Assembly: GCF_004363235.1 (NCBI RefSeq)
Contig: NZ_SNYW01000006.1
Span: forward strand, 124,001-188,000
Origin: Dongia mobilis
GTDB lineage: Bacteria > Pseudomonadota > Alphaproteobacteria > Dongiales > Dongiaceae
Reading direction: 5' to 3'
Length of the DNA stretch: 64,000 bases
Shown: piece by piece, positions 26,464 through 35,342 of the stretch
Layout: every line of letters begins with the position of its first letter
How positions within the stretch are numbered: the stretch's first letter is position 1
Position numbers and translations under genes: made by a program
The notes under the pieces: generated by a model
What the model was told of the DNA's origin: nothing
What the model saw: the letters and a program-made list of their open reading frames with translations, nothing else
Databases searched by the model: none

Positions 26464-29073
26464 TCAGGGCGACAGATTCTCCAATTGCTCCCGGATCATA
26501 TCCGGCACCTGATAGCCGGCCAAGCCCTGGCGTAGCGCCTCGTCCAGGCGACCCTGGACGGTCAGGTTGAATTCCACCGGATAGCCGTCATAGAAGCTGG
26601 GATTGCTGCCGGATATATGCAATCCCAGATCGACGTCACCGGTCAATTCCCGGCTGAGACGCAGGATCAATTCTTTGTAATGGAAGTCGGAGAGGGCGAG
26701 CAGGGCCATGGCGACGGATTCCCCGGCCGATTGCAGCGCCAGGGGAGCCTGGGCGCGGTCATAGCGCAGCACGCCCGGTGCATCGGCCTTCAGCTCCGCC
26801 GCCGGTATGGCGATTCCGCCGGGAAAGAGCGATACCGGCACCGCGCCGGAAAGAGTGCCTTCGCCGGAAAGGCCGGCGATGCCGAGATTGGCGAAAAGCT
26901 CGTTCACGGAAATTTGCGTGACGGTCAGTTTCAGATTGTGCACCGGCGAATCGAAATTGATCGTGACCGGATCCATGCGCACTTCGCCGCCGCTCATCGT
27001 CAGGCGCGATTCCGCAAGGTCGAGGCGCTTGCCGTCACTGACCTTGAAGCGGAACAGGGCGCCGGTGAGCGGCAGGCCGATATCGGCGCGTTCGACCGCA
27101 ACCGCCTGGTCGGGCCGGGTCGAGAGCGGCCAGGGGCGGTCGATCGCAATCACGCTGTTGACGTTGACGAGTTGTACCGGACCGACCTTGCCGGAGAATT
27201 TCTCGATGCCGAGCCTGAGATCGGAGGTGAGCCTTGTGCCGTCGAAGCGGACCGGCCCGCTGGCCTCGATGCGGCCCGAGATATCGGTGAGGTAGCTGCG
27301 CAGCGGTGGGAACAGGTTGTAGGGCTGCAGGCCGCCGATGGCGAAATCGATCGGCGCCAGAGCGAGCGTCACCTCGCCCCGCAAGCGGGCGAGATCGGCG
27401 CGACCCTTGAGGGCGAGGTCGATCGGCTGATCGACCCCGCGGAAGCGCAGATCGAAGCGCGCGTCACTGCCGGCAAGGTTCGCCTTCGCCTCGGCGCGGA
27501 CCGGCACGAAGGCGCCGAGGCCGGTGACCGCGTCGCTGGTCAGCGACAATGTGTTCCGGCCGTCACTATGGCTGGCGGCGATGGCAATTCCCCCCAGCGC
27601 GATGCCACGCGTCGGCAGGACCGCCTGGGCACCCTGGGTCTTGAAATCGACGCGCAGGCCGGCCGCGCCCTCGGCCGGGGCAGAATCGTGGGTGAGCGTG
27701 AGGTCGGATCGCGGCATGGCGAGGATCAGTCGTTCGGCCGAGATGCCCGGTTCGACCGTCAGGCTCGTCTTGGCGAGCGGGGCCGTGACGGTCGACACAA
27801 GGTGGCCGGTTTTGTCGCGGCGCAGATGGAGCAACGGGACGTCGGCCGGCATCACCTGCAAGGTGGTGGCCTGGGGCAGGGTCGACTGGCCGCTACTCGT
27901 CAGCTTCCGCAGCGAGACGGTCGCCGGCTCGGCGAGGCGCAGCGTCAGCTCGGCGCCGCTTTCCGCTGTGGTGGCGCCAACCAGATCCACCATCAGTGCA
28001 ATGGCTGGCTCGGTCAGGGTGATGTCGCCGGCGCCGAGCGGCGCCAGGGGCAGGGTGCCGCCCTGACCCTGGAGAGAGAGCCGGCCGGCGAGCTGCGGCT
28101 GGGTCGTCACCTCGCGCAGTTGCAAATCACCGGTGAATACGGTGCGCCAATCCGCGGCGGCGCCGCCGGCAAGGTCGCCGGCCAGGTCCCGGATGGCGAG
28201 GCTGTCCGCCTCAAGCCGCGTTCGCGCGGCAATGCTGCCGCTGAGCGGCGCCGGCAGCGCGGCAATCCGAAAATCCGTTGCGGTGGCGCGCCAATCCGCC
28301 TCGATTCCGCCGGCATGCTGCCAGTTCTGGTCGGCGCGGATCTGCGCGTCGAGCGCGAGCACGCCTTGTTGCGGCGGATTCAGGCCGACCAGGGGCCAGA
28401 GGGCGGAACCAGCCGTCAGCCGCATCCGCAATGTACCGCTGGGTGGCGCGCCGTCCTCGCGCAGGGAAAGCGCGAGGACGCCCTCGATCTCTGCGGCATC
28501 ATGGGATTCCTGCAGCGACAGGCTGGCGACAACGGCCTGGTTGTCGAGGGTCGCCTCTCCGCTGCCGGTAATCGCGCCGATCGGCGAACGCAGATCGAGC
28601 GCCAAGGACTTGATGACGATGCGGGGTAGATCGGGGGGAAACCCGCTGCCGCTGCCCTCGCCCGCGGATGCCATCAACTGATCGATGGCGGGATCGAGAT
28701 CGCCCAGGCTGAATCTCTCGCCCACCGCCGCGGCGATGGTGACCCGGTCGATCTCGATCGCGTTGAGCCGCATCTGCCAGGGATCGTAGGCGAGGCGGAC
28801 ACCATCCAGCACAACCGCCCGGTCGCCGCCGAGATCGAGCCGCGCGACATAGGTTTCGCGCCAGTCGAGGCCGTCCAGACGGAACGCCACCGGCGCGCCC
28901 AGCACGTCGGCGGCCAGGCCCGGGCCATAGCGGTTGACGAGGTCGAGGCGAAAGTGAAGCGCGACCGCAACGGCAAGGAACAGGAAGGCAAGGGCGCCAA
29001 CCAGTCGCCGCAACGCGCCGCCGCGCCTGCGCGCAGCCGGTTGTTGCAGGGGTGTGGCGTCATTCGATGCCAT
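26464..29073 (-). CDS. ydbH: YdbH family AsmA-like intermembrane lipid-transport protein
   Basis: An 869-residue protein with one N-terminal membrane helix (ALRRLVGALAFLFLAVAVALHF, about residues 18-40) and a very long periplasmic beta-rich region of AsmA/YdbH type. The C-terminal DUF748/dicarboxylate-like portion includes VTQISVNELFANLGIAGLSGEGTLSGAVPVSLFPGGIAI and FHYKELILRLSRELTGDVDLGLHISGSNP, which are recognisable in YdbH. The role is passage of phospholipids from inner to outer membrane with YnbE and YdbL encoded next. The ATG at 29073 (MASNDATP) is preferred, with AGGAAA about 10 nt upstream; an earlier start at 29166 adds residues with no domain. It heads a nine-gene chain. Confidence 0.88.
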   Translation of the reverse strand: MASNDATPLQQPAARRRGGALRRLVGALAFLFLAVAVALHFRLDLVNRYGPGLAADVLGAPVAFRLDGLDWRETYVARLDLGGDRAVVLDGVRLAYDPWQMRLNAIEIDRVTIAAAVGERFSLGDLDPAIDQLMASAGEGSGSGFPPDLPRIVIKSLALDLRSPIGAITGSGEATLDNQAVVASLSLQESHDAAEIEGVLALSLREDGAPPSGTLRMRLTAGSALWPLVGLNPPQQGVLALDAQIRADQNWQHAGGIEADWRATATDFRIAALPAPLSGSIAARTRLEADSLAIRDLAGDLAGGAAADWRTVFTGDLQLREVTTQPQLAGRLSLQGQGGTLPLAPLGAGDITLTEPAIALMVDLVGATTAESGAELTLRLAEPATVSLRKLTSSGQSTLPQATTLQVMPADVPLLHLRRDKTGHLVSTVTAPLAKTSLTVEPGISAERLILAMPRSDLTLTHDSAPAEGAAGLRVDFKTQGAQAVLPTRGIALGGIAIAASHSDGRNTLSLTSDAVTGLGAFVPVRAEAKANLAGSDARFDLRFRGVDQPIDLALKGRADLARLRGEVTLALAPIDFAIGGLQPYNLFPPLRSYLTDISGRIEASGPVRFDGTRLTSDLRLGIEKFSGKVGPVQLVNVNSVIAIDRPWPLSTRPDQAVAVERADIGLPLTGALFRFKVSDGKRLDLAESRLTMSGGEVRMDPVTINFDSPVHNLKLTVTQISVNELFANLGIAGLSGEGTLSGAVPVSLFPGGIAIPAAELKADAPGVLRYDRAQAPLALQSAGESVAMALLALSDFHYKELILRLSRELTGDVDLGLHISGSNPSFYDGYPVEFNLTVQGRLDEALRQGLAGYQVPDMIREQLENLSP

Positions 29074-29284
29074 CTGTGGCGGTTTCCTGACAATTCTGCT
29101 GACCGACAATGTAGCGGGCGCCATCCCGCATTTCCATCGGCGGTCTTCGCCGCTGCTATGTCGCACGTCACAAATGCCGTATTGCGCCGCTTCTGTGTGT
29201 GGCAGAGGATGTCAATCGCGGGTCCTGCCATGGGGTGGCGTCTGGCCGGCCGCATAGGTGGCAGACGGACAGTTGCACGGAAGC

Positions 29285-30952
29285 ATGGATCAGGATCGGA
29301 CAGGCGAACCGCCCGGGGCCAGCCGCGCACTGCAGACGGCGATGGCGAGCCTTGTGTCGCGCGCGGAGGTGCGGCCTGTCAACAAGGTCGTCGCCGGCCT
29401 CATCCTGCTGATGGCTGTCCTTGCCTGGTACCAGCAGGATGCGCCAATCTCGGGCGCATCCGGGGGCGGGCCGCACCTCGTCGCGACCGATTGCTGGTTC
29501 GAGCCGCCCGAGGGTTTTGTCGTCACCTGCCATCGCCTGCCTGTACCGGAAACGCGGCCGCTTTCTCTGCGCATCGCCGGCGCTCCGGCACCGCGCGACT
29601 TGCTGTTGCCGGTTGTCAGGGTACATGCCAGCACAGTCGCAGAAGGCGAGCCGAAGCCGGACCCGATCGTCTACCTGGCTGGCGGGCCGGGCGACGGCGC
29701 CTGGATCGACCCCGAGCGGATCGGCTGGTGGTGGATGCAGATCGCGGCAAATCCCTGGATGTCGCGCCGCGACCTCATCCTGTTCGACCAGCGGGGATCC
29801 GGCCTGGTACAGCCGCGCATGGATTGCCCCGACGCGACCGAATCGGCCTTGGCCCAGCTATCCATCGCCGACAGCGGCGAGGCGCAGCGCGCACAGCTCG
29901 ACGAGGTCCGGCGCTGCAGCGACTTCGTGCTGGCCAGCGGTCACAACGCTGCTGCCTATACCAGTGTCGACAGTGCTGCCGACCTCCATGACCTGTTCGT
30001 GGCGCTCGACGTGCCGCGCTGGAATGTCTACGGCCTTTCCTACGGGACGCGCCTGGCGCTGGAATACATGCGGGCGTATCCGGACGACATCCGCAGCGTC
30101 ATCCTGGATTCGGTGCTGCCGCCGCAGGCCCAGTTCTACGAGGATGATGCTGCCCATACCGACCGCGCGATCCGCTATCTGGTCGAGCAATGCGCCGCGA
30201 GCGCTGATTGCAGCCGGTCCTATCCCGAGCTCGGCCCGCGCCTGGAGAAGCTGGTCGAGCGACTGAACGGCGACCCGATCCTGGTGGCGCGGCCGCATCC
30301 CGGCGGCAAGGGCGATGTGATGGTGCGGATGGATGGCGAACGCTTCATCTTCCACCTGCATTCGATGCTCTACAGTCGCGACGATATCGAGTATCTGCCG
30401 CGCCTGATCGACGCCTATGAGCGCCGGCACTGGGTCGAGGTGAACGAGGATCTCGACTTCTATGTCCGCAGCGCCGGCGATCGCGCCGATTTCGGCGACG
30501 CCATGTTCGCATCCGTGAACTGTTTCGAAGAGGTGCCGTTCAATGACCTGGTGGCGGCTGATGCGGCCTATGCGCGGTATCGGCTTCTGCGCGGGCTGGA
30601 ACGCGAGCGGGCATGGCAATCCTATGGCGAGAGCTGCGGCATCTGGCGTCGGGCTTTCGGTGTCGAGGAAGTGCGGCCAAGCGATTCAGCGGCGGTGGTG
30701 AGCGATCTGCCCAGCCTGATCCTGACCGGTACCTACGACCCGGTGACGCCGCCGGGCTATGGACGCCTTGCCGCCGCGACCCTGTCCAACAGCCATCTAT
30801 TCGAGTTCGCCCATTACGGCCATGACGTGCTTGGCCATGATTCCTGCGCCAACGAAATCGCGGAAGCCTTCCTCGAGGCGCCGACGGCTGTCCCCGACAG
30901 CGCCTGCCTCGCCGATGGGCAGGCGCCGCGCTTTACCGGTCCGGCGCGATAG
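29285..30952 (+). CDS. Membrane-anchored alpha/beta hydrolase, tripeptidyl aminopeptidase-like
   Basis: A 555-residue hydrolase with an N-terminal membrane helix (VNKVVAGLILLMAVLAWY, about residues 32-49) that anchors or exports it. The alpha/beta-hydrolase fold has DPIVYLAGGPGDGAW as oxyanion region, the nucleophile elbow GLSYGTRLALEY, and a TAP-like C-terminal domain with the acid in LTGTYDPVTPPGYG and the His in FAHYGHDVLG. Relatives release N-terminal tri- or dipeptides or proline, acting outside the cytoplasm. Paired cysteines in CHRLP, CAASADC and the C-terminal DSCANE support export. The start could be the GTG/ATG at 29258, 29285 or 29342; I list 29285. It is divergent from ydbH and convergent with the sensor. 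Confidence 0.86.
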   Translation: MDQDRTGEPPGASRALQTAMASLVSRAEVRPVNKVVAGLILLMAVLAWYQQDAPISGASGGGPHLVATDCWFEPPEGFVVTCHRLPVPETRPLSLRIAGAPAPRDLLLPVVRVHASTVAEGEPKPDPIVYLAGGPGDGAWIDPERIGWWWMQIAANPWMSRRDLILFDQRGSGLVQPRMDCPDATESALAQLSIADSGEAQRAQLDEVRRCSDFVLASGHNAAAYTSVDSAADLHDLFVALDVPRWNVYGLSYGTRLALEYMRAYPDDIRSVILDSVLPPQAQFYEDDAAHTDRAIRYLVEQCAASADCSRSYPELGPRLEKLVERLNGDPILVARPHPGGKGDVMVRMDGERFIFHLHSMLYSRDDIEYLPRLIDAYERRHWVEVNEDLDFYVRSAGDRADFGDAMFASVNCFEEVPFNDLVAADAAYARYRLLRGLERERAWQSYGESCGIWRRAFGVEEVRPSDSAAVVSDLPSLILTGTYDPVTPPGYGRLAAATLSNSHLFEFAHYGHDVLGHDSCANEIAEAFLEAPTAVPDSACLADGQAPRFTGPAR

Positions 30953-30987
30953 CGCGCGCCGCTGCCGCTCGGCGGTTGAACGTCCCG

Positions 30988-33087
30988 TCAGACCAGTTCC
31001 GCCCGGCCGCCGTGATTGTCGAGGTAGTTGACCAGGGCGGCGACGACGCGGCGGTCGAACGCCTTGCCGGAGCCCTTCAGCAGGTTTTCGATGGCATCGT
31101 CGATGCTGAGCGCCTGGCGGAAGGCGCGGTCGCTGATCATGCCGATGAAGGCATTAGCGACCGCGATGACGCGGGCCGTCACGATGATGGCGTCGCCGGC
31201 AAGCCCCGGTGGCTGGCCGGTGCCGTCCCAATTGGCCTGGGCCTGGCGCAATGTCTCGACCACGGGGCCGTCGAACTCGATCCCCTGCAGCAGGTCGGCA
31301 CTGGTCTGGATCGAATTCTTGATCATGTCGCGTTCGGCCTCGGTCAGCTGCCCGGTCTTCGAGAGGACGTCCTCCGGAATCAGGATCTTGCCGAGATTGA
31401 GGAGGTTGCCGGCGATCTCGGCGGTCTCCACCTGGACCTCGGTCAGGGCCATTTCCTTGGCGACGGAGCGCGCCACCTTGGCGACACGCGAGGAATGCTG
31501 GGCGGCGAACGGGTCGCGCTTGTCGACCACGTCGACCAGCGTCTTGACCAGCTGGTTCTGGATGCGGGCGCGGCGTTCGCGTTCGGTCACCACATCGGTG
31601 ATGTCGCGCTCGACGGTCAGAACACCCTCGCCATGGCCGGCCGCATCCTTCAGGGGAATGTGCTCGGATTGCACCACCTTGACCTTGCCGTCCTCTTCGC
31701 TGCGGGCGACGTTGGAGACCTCGTGCTTCAGCTCCAGGGCCTCGTGGCTCAGGGTCACATAGCGCTTGGCAGCGGCCGGTCCGAGGACATTGGCGATCGG
31801 CTTGCCGATCATCTCGGTGGTGGGGATGCCGGCCGCCTTGGCGGCCTGGCTGTTGGCGAACTGATAGCGGTCCTGCTTGTCGAGAATGAAAATCTGCGTC
31901 GGCTGGCTGTCGGTCACCAACTGCAGCAGGTTCTTCTGGTTCTCGAACTTGGTCGCCATCTGGGCGAATTGATGCGCGGCCTGGCTGGCGCGGCGCGAGG
32001 ACCCGTGACGCCAGACGGCGATGATGATCACGGCCACCAGGGCGACGGCCAGCAGCAGATAGATGGTAAGGTTGCGGAAGCGCGCCTCGGCGGCACCCAG
32101 CGCCTCGTCGTAATCGATCGTGTAGACCAGCGACCATGGCACCAGGCTGAAGCTGCGGCCGGTCACCAGGACGCGCGTCCCGGCGGCGTTGCGCCGGTCC
32201 GTGGCAAAGGCGCCCGGCCGTTCCGCGGCAAAGGCCGTGTCGAGATTGGGGGTCGAGGAATCGAGTTCCACGGCCATCGGCTTGCCGTCGGCGTCGGGCG
32301 ACAGATAGGTGATCTTGCCGTCCCTGGCGCGCACCAGGGTGGTCCTGGCGCTGACGCTGGCCTCGCCCGGCTGGCGCAGCAGCGGGAACAATTCGCCGGC
32401 CACTTCCTTCACCCCCAGGATGGTGCCGATCTGTGCCGCCTGGCCACCTTCGGATTGTGCCGCCACCAGCGGCACCAGGAAGGCCATGCTGGGATTGCCG
32501 CGGGCATTCAGCGACATGTCGCCGATGGCGCGCTGGCCCCTTGTCTGCGCACTGACAAAGGCGGCGAGTTCCCCGGCATAAGGCGGGGCACCGGGCGAGG
32601 CTGCGACCACATTGCCGTTGTTGTCGATGATCATCAGGCCGGCGGCACCGGTTTCGGCGACGTTGGCCGGCACAGCCCCGCCACTTTCCGGCAGCGTAAA
32701 GCCGGTGCGGTCGGCCGTCACGGTCAGCAGGTTGCGAAGATAGTCGCGCAGCGCGCCGACTTCCTCGGCCATGGTCGGATCGCCGGCCAGTTCGCTGATC
32801 TGGTCGGTATAGATCTGGACCGATTCGTTGCGCGCGAGGCCGCCCAGTTCCTCGAGCTGACGGTTGAGCCAGCGATCCACGTCGGAGAAGCGGCTGTCGG
32901 CGACGATCCCCATGCGCAGCTGCCATTGCGTCTCCTCGCGCTGGCGCTCCTGGTCGACGAAGAAATAGACGGCGATGATGCCGATGATGGCGATCAGCAC
33001 CAGAATGATGGCGGGAAACAGGATCCTCAGGTCGAGGGCGCCCTTTTTGTTGTCTTCGGCGAGGACGGCAGGTGTCGGATCGGCCAC
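30988..33087 (-). CDS. dCache-PAS sensor with degenerate HD-GYP domain
   Basis: A 699-residue membrane sensor. A helix at about residues 21-45 and another at about 348-368 bracket a periplasmic region of about 300 residues, likely a double Cache domain. A PAS domain (about 392-510) follows, then an HD-GYP-like domain (about 515-699). The HD-GYP metal and catalytic residues are gone: LHDIGK reads LLNLGK (562-567), the HHE motif reads AQA (616-618), GYP reads GQP (624-626), and the later Asp of AVAD is Asn645. Parts such as DGTG, ILIPEDVLSKTGQLTEAE and SDRAFR keep the scaffold. It probably binds rather than cleaves a ligand. AGGAG lies 7 nt before the ATG. It is divergent from the LapG-like protease. 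Confidence 0.88.
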   Translation of the reverse strand: MADPTPAVLAEDNKKGALDLRILFPAIILVLIAIIGIIAVYFFVDQERQREETQWQLRMGIVADSRFSDVDRWLNRQLEELGGLARNESVQIYTDQISELAGDPTMAEEVGALRDYLRNLLTVTADRTGFTLPESGGAVPANVAETGAAGLMIIDNNGNVVAASPGAPPYAGELAAFVSAQTRGQRAIGDMSLNARGNPSMAFLVPLVAAQSEGGQAAQIGTILGVKEVAGELFPLLRQPGEASVSARTTLVRARDGKITYLSPDADGKPMAVELDSSTPNLDTAFAAERPGAFATDRRNAAGTRVLVTGRSFSLVPWSLVYTIDYDEALGAAEARFRNLTIYLLLAVALVAVIIIAVWRHGSSRRASQAAHQFAQMATKFENQKNLLQLVTDSQPTQIFILDKQDRYQFANSQAAKAAGIPTTEMIGKPIANVLGPAAAKRYVTLSHEALELKHEVSNVARSEEDGKVKVVQSEHIPLKDAAGHGEGVLTVERDITDVVTERERRARIQNQLVKTLVDVVDKRDPFAAQHSSRVAKVARSVAKEMALTEVQVETAEIAGNLLNLGKILIPEDVLSKTGQLTEAERDMIKNSIQTSADLLQGIEFDGPVVETLRQAQANWDGTGQPPGLAGDAIIVTARVIAVANAFIGMISDRAFRQALSIDDAIENLLKGSGKAFDRRVVAALVNYLDNHGGRAELV

Positions 33088-33143
33088 GTCAAATCTCCTG
33101 GTCCCTGAGTCTGGGGGTCTGTCGAGGTTTTCGAATCAATAGG

Positions 33144-33171
33144 TTGGCAGAAAGTTCGTATTTGGTACATT
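33144..33171 (+). promoter_or_regulatory. Possible promoter for the LapG-like gene
   Basis: TTGGCA (33144-33149) and TACATT (33166-33171) are separated by 16 nt in the 167-nt gap between the divergent sensor and protease genes. The transcription start would be near 33178, giving a leader of about 75 nt. It is a moderate match only. Confidence 0.35.
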
Positions 33172-33254
33172 AGCATGCAGTTGAAGGGCCGCCAATCGGG
33201 GCATTTGCCGTCCGCGGCACAGCGATCCGATGCCGTAACGGAACCGGGGGTTGG

Positions 33255-33911
33255 ATGACGTGGACCGAACGAAGAGCGCGATGCCTTGCCGGGCGCCTGG
33301 CGATCTGGGCAGCCCTGCCGCTCGCTTGCCTTCTGCTCGTGGCACAGCCGGGAACAGCCGAGGCGCGGAAATACCCGAAGATCTTCGGCTCCGTCGAACT
33401 GCCCTCGAAGAACCTCAAGAAGTTTCCGAAATGGCTCGACATGGTGGGCCGCTGGAAGAACGGCCAGCCCTGCGAGTCCGATACCTGCACGGTCAAGGGC
33501 TGGCAGGGTCTGGTCGACAAGCTGAAGGGCATGGACCGGCTGTCCCAGATCAAGGAGGTCAACAGCCTGCTCAATTCCAAGAAATACATCATCGACATGA
33601 AGAACTGGGGGCTCGAGGATTACTGGGCGACGCCCTACCAATTCCTCAAGAAGAACGGCGATTGCGAAGATTACGCTATTGCCAAGTTCATGGTGCTGAA
33701 GGCCATCGGCGTTCCCATCGAGGATATGCGCATCGTGGCGCTGCAGGACCTCAATCTCGGCGTCGGCCATGCCGTGCTGGTGGTCTATGACGGCGACAAT
33801 CCCCTGCTGCTGGACAACCAGATCAAGTCGGTCGTGCCGGCCAATACGGTGAAACATTACCAGCCGGTCTATTCGATCAACGAAAACGGCTGGTGGCTGC
33901 ACCGCAAGTGA
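33255..33911 (+). CDS. LapG-like transglutaminase-type cysteine protease
   Basis: A 218-residue periplasmic cysteine protease of the bacterial transglutaminase-like family (PF06035 type). Residues 1-36 form a signal peptide. The catalytic triad is complete: C137 in NGDCEDYAIAK, H172 in VGHAVLVV and D187 in LLLDNQ. The flanking W124 to L131 stretch and the C-terminal YQPVYSINENGWWLH match LapG. LapG cleaves large surface adhesins when released by the c-di-GMP receptor LapD. No LapA-like adhesin or LapD of standard architecture lies in the window. The neighbours instead encode a degenerate HD-GYP sensor (divergent) and a degenerate GGDEF-EAL-like protein (142 nt downstream). Confidence 0.88.
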   Translation: MTWTERRARCLAGRLAIWAALPLACLLLVAQPGTAEARKYPKIFGSVELPSKNLKKFPKWLDMVGRWKNGQPCESDTCTVKGWQGLVDKLKGMDRLSQIKEVNSLLNSKKYIIDMKNWGLEDYWATPYQFLKKNGDCEDYAIAKFMVLKAIGVPIEDMRIVALQDLNLGVGHAVLVVYDGDNPLLLDNQIKSVVPANTVKHYQPVYSINENGWWLHRK

Positions 33912-34052
33912 CGCGCGCGCCGGTTTTCCCCGGCCCGTGCCATATCAGCCGCGACAGAATCGCCCAAGCCCGCTATGATTCATAGTTAAGGAAAGGTTTC
34001 CCAGCGGCCGTCCCGGCCGTGTTCTGGAAATGCTGGATATGGGTGTCGGGGG

Positions 34053-35249
34053 ATGAGTGAACGGGGGCGCAAGGCCAGCGACGAAGAGATGCTGGTCGAT
34101 TTCGTCGAGCGTTTGGAAAGACATAAAACCGGTCGCCGCGCCGTGCAGATTCATCTGTCGCAGCTGCGCCCCTATCACCTGCGTCCGCATCACCTGCGCA
34201 TCGCGCGACAGGTCCTCGAACCCCTGGTGCACCGGTTCGAGGCGGCGATCTTCCAGCTGTGGAACAACGATCTCGTCGTGTTGACCAAGGGGGCAAGCGA
34301 GGATGATCTCGATGTCTCGATCAAGGACGTGAAGAACCTGTTCGCCCGGGATCCCCTGTTTTCGGCCCCGCCGGGCAGCAGCCGGTCGGCGCCCTTCTGC
34401 GATTGGTATGACGTCGAGGTAGACTGGCAGGCGCTGGTCGACCTGTGCCGCGGCCACAACGAGGCCCGGCGCAAGGCCGCTGCGCAGAGCAACAACAAGG
34501 CCGCCACCGAGGCCGCGATCGGCCCGGCCATCCTCGAAAAACTCGAGAACGCCATCGCCAAGGCGGATCTCGCCAACATTCTGCGGCGGCAGCAGGTCTT
34601 CGCCATCATCCCCGGCGCCAAGCCGGCCCCCATCCTGACCGAACTGTTCTTCTCGATGCCGTTCTTGGCCCAGACCGTGGCCCCGGGATACAACGTGACC
34701 GCCGACAAGGCGCTGTTCCAGCATTTGGCGCGGGTGCTCGATGCGCGCATGCTGGCGCTGATGCCGCGGCAGGATTACCTGCCGATGCTGAAGAACGCCA
34801 GCCTCAACCTGTCGCTGGCGACGGTGCTGTCGCAGGAATTCCTCGAATTCGACCGCGCCACCAACAACAAGGATCGGGGTCCGCTCGCCATCGAATTGCC
34901 GGCGGTGGATTACTTCAGCGATCCGGACGATTTCGTCTTCGCGCGCAACTTCCTGAAGGAGCGCGGCTACAAGATCATTCTCGACCAGGTGAAGCACGAA
35001 TTGCTGCCGATGCTTGATCGCAACCGCCTCGACGTCGACCTCATCAAGGTCATCTGGTCGCAGGCCTTGTTCGACGATTGCAGTGGCGACCAGGCCGAGG
35101 AAATGCGCAGTGGCATCGACCGCTTTGGCCGCGAGCGCGTGATCCTGTGCCGGGTCGATGCGGAAGAGGGGGTCGAGATCGGCCAAAAGGTGGGGCTGAC
35201 CCTGTTCCAGGGACGCCTGCTCGATGCGATGAGCCAGGGCAAGAGCTGA
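34053..35249 (+). CDS. Soluble protein resembling a degenerate GGDEF-EAL tandem
   Basis: A 398-residue protein without signal peptide or membrane helix. I read it as two worn-down cyclic-di-GMP domains. Residues 28-100 follow the GGDEF fold, with LWNND (69-73) where RxGGDEF should be. Residues 175-395 follow the EAL fold: RQQVFAI, TELFF (196-200, in place of EAL), LNLSLATVL (251-259, matching the NLS segment), IELPAVD (280-286), ERGYKIILDQ, DVDLIK (327-332, matching VDxIKID) and FQGRLL near the end. None of the enzyme metal ligands is clearly kept, so it would be a binding protein at most. Residues 133-175 are a charged helical linker. Fold assignment is by eye and needs structure prediction. 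Confidence 0.6.
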   Translation: MSERGRKASDEEMLVDFVERLERHKTGRRAVQIHLSQLRPYHLRPHHLRIARQVLEPLVHRFEAAIFQLWNNDLVVLTKGASEDDLDVSIKDVKNLFARDPLFSAPPGSSRSAPFCDWYDVEVDWQALVDLCRGHNEARRKAAAQSNNKAATEAAIGPAILEKLENAIAKADLANILRRQQVFAIIPGAKPAPILTELFFSMPFLAQTVAPGYNVTADKALFQHLARVLDARMLALMPRQDYLPMLKNASLNLSLATVLSQEFLEFDRATNNKDRGPLAIELPAVDYFSDPDDFVFARNFLKERGYKIILDQVKHELLPMLDRNRLDVDLIKVIWSQALFDDCSGDQAEEMRSGIDRFGRERVILCRVDAEEGVEIGQKVGLTLFQGRLLDAMSQGKS

Positions 35250-35273
35250 CCGGCCGACGCCGGCACCGCACAT

Positions 35274-35301
35274 GAAAATGGCCGCTTGCGCGGCCATTTT
35301 C
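35274..35301. terminator. Bidirectional terminator between convergent genes
   Basis: A perfect 12-bp stem, GAAAATGGCCGC (35274-35285) and GCGGCCATTTTC (35290-35301), with a TTGC loop. The A-run and T-run on each side let it work in both directions. It lies 25 nt after the stop of the degenerate GGDEF-EAL gene and 42 nt beyond the rne stop. Confidence 0.85.
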
Positions 35302-35342
35302 GTTGGTCGGGTCCGGAAGCCCGCGGTGCGATTGCACCCGGT

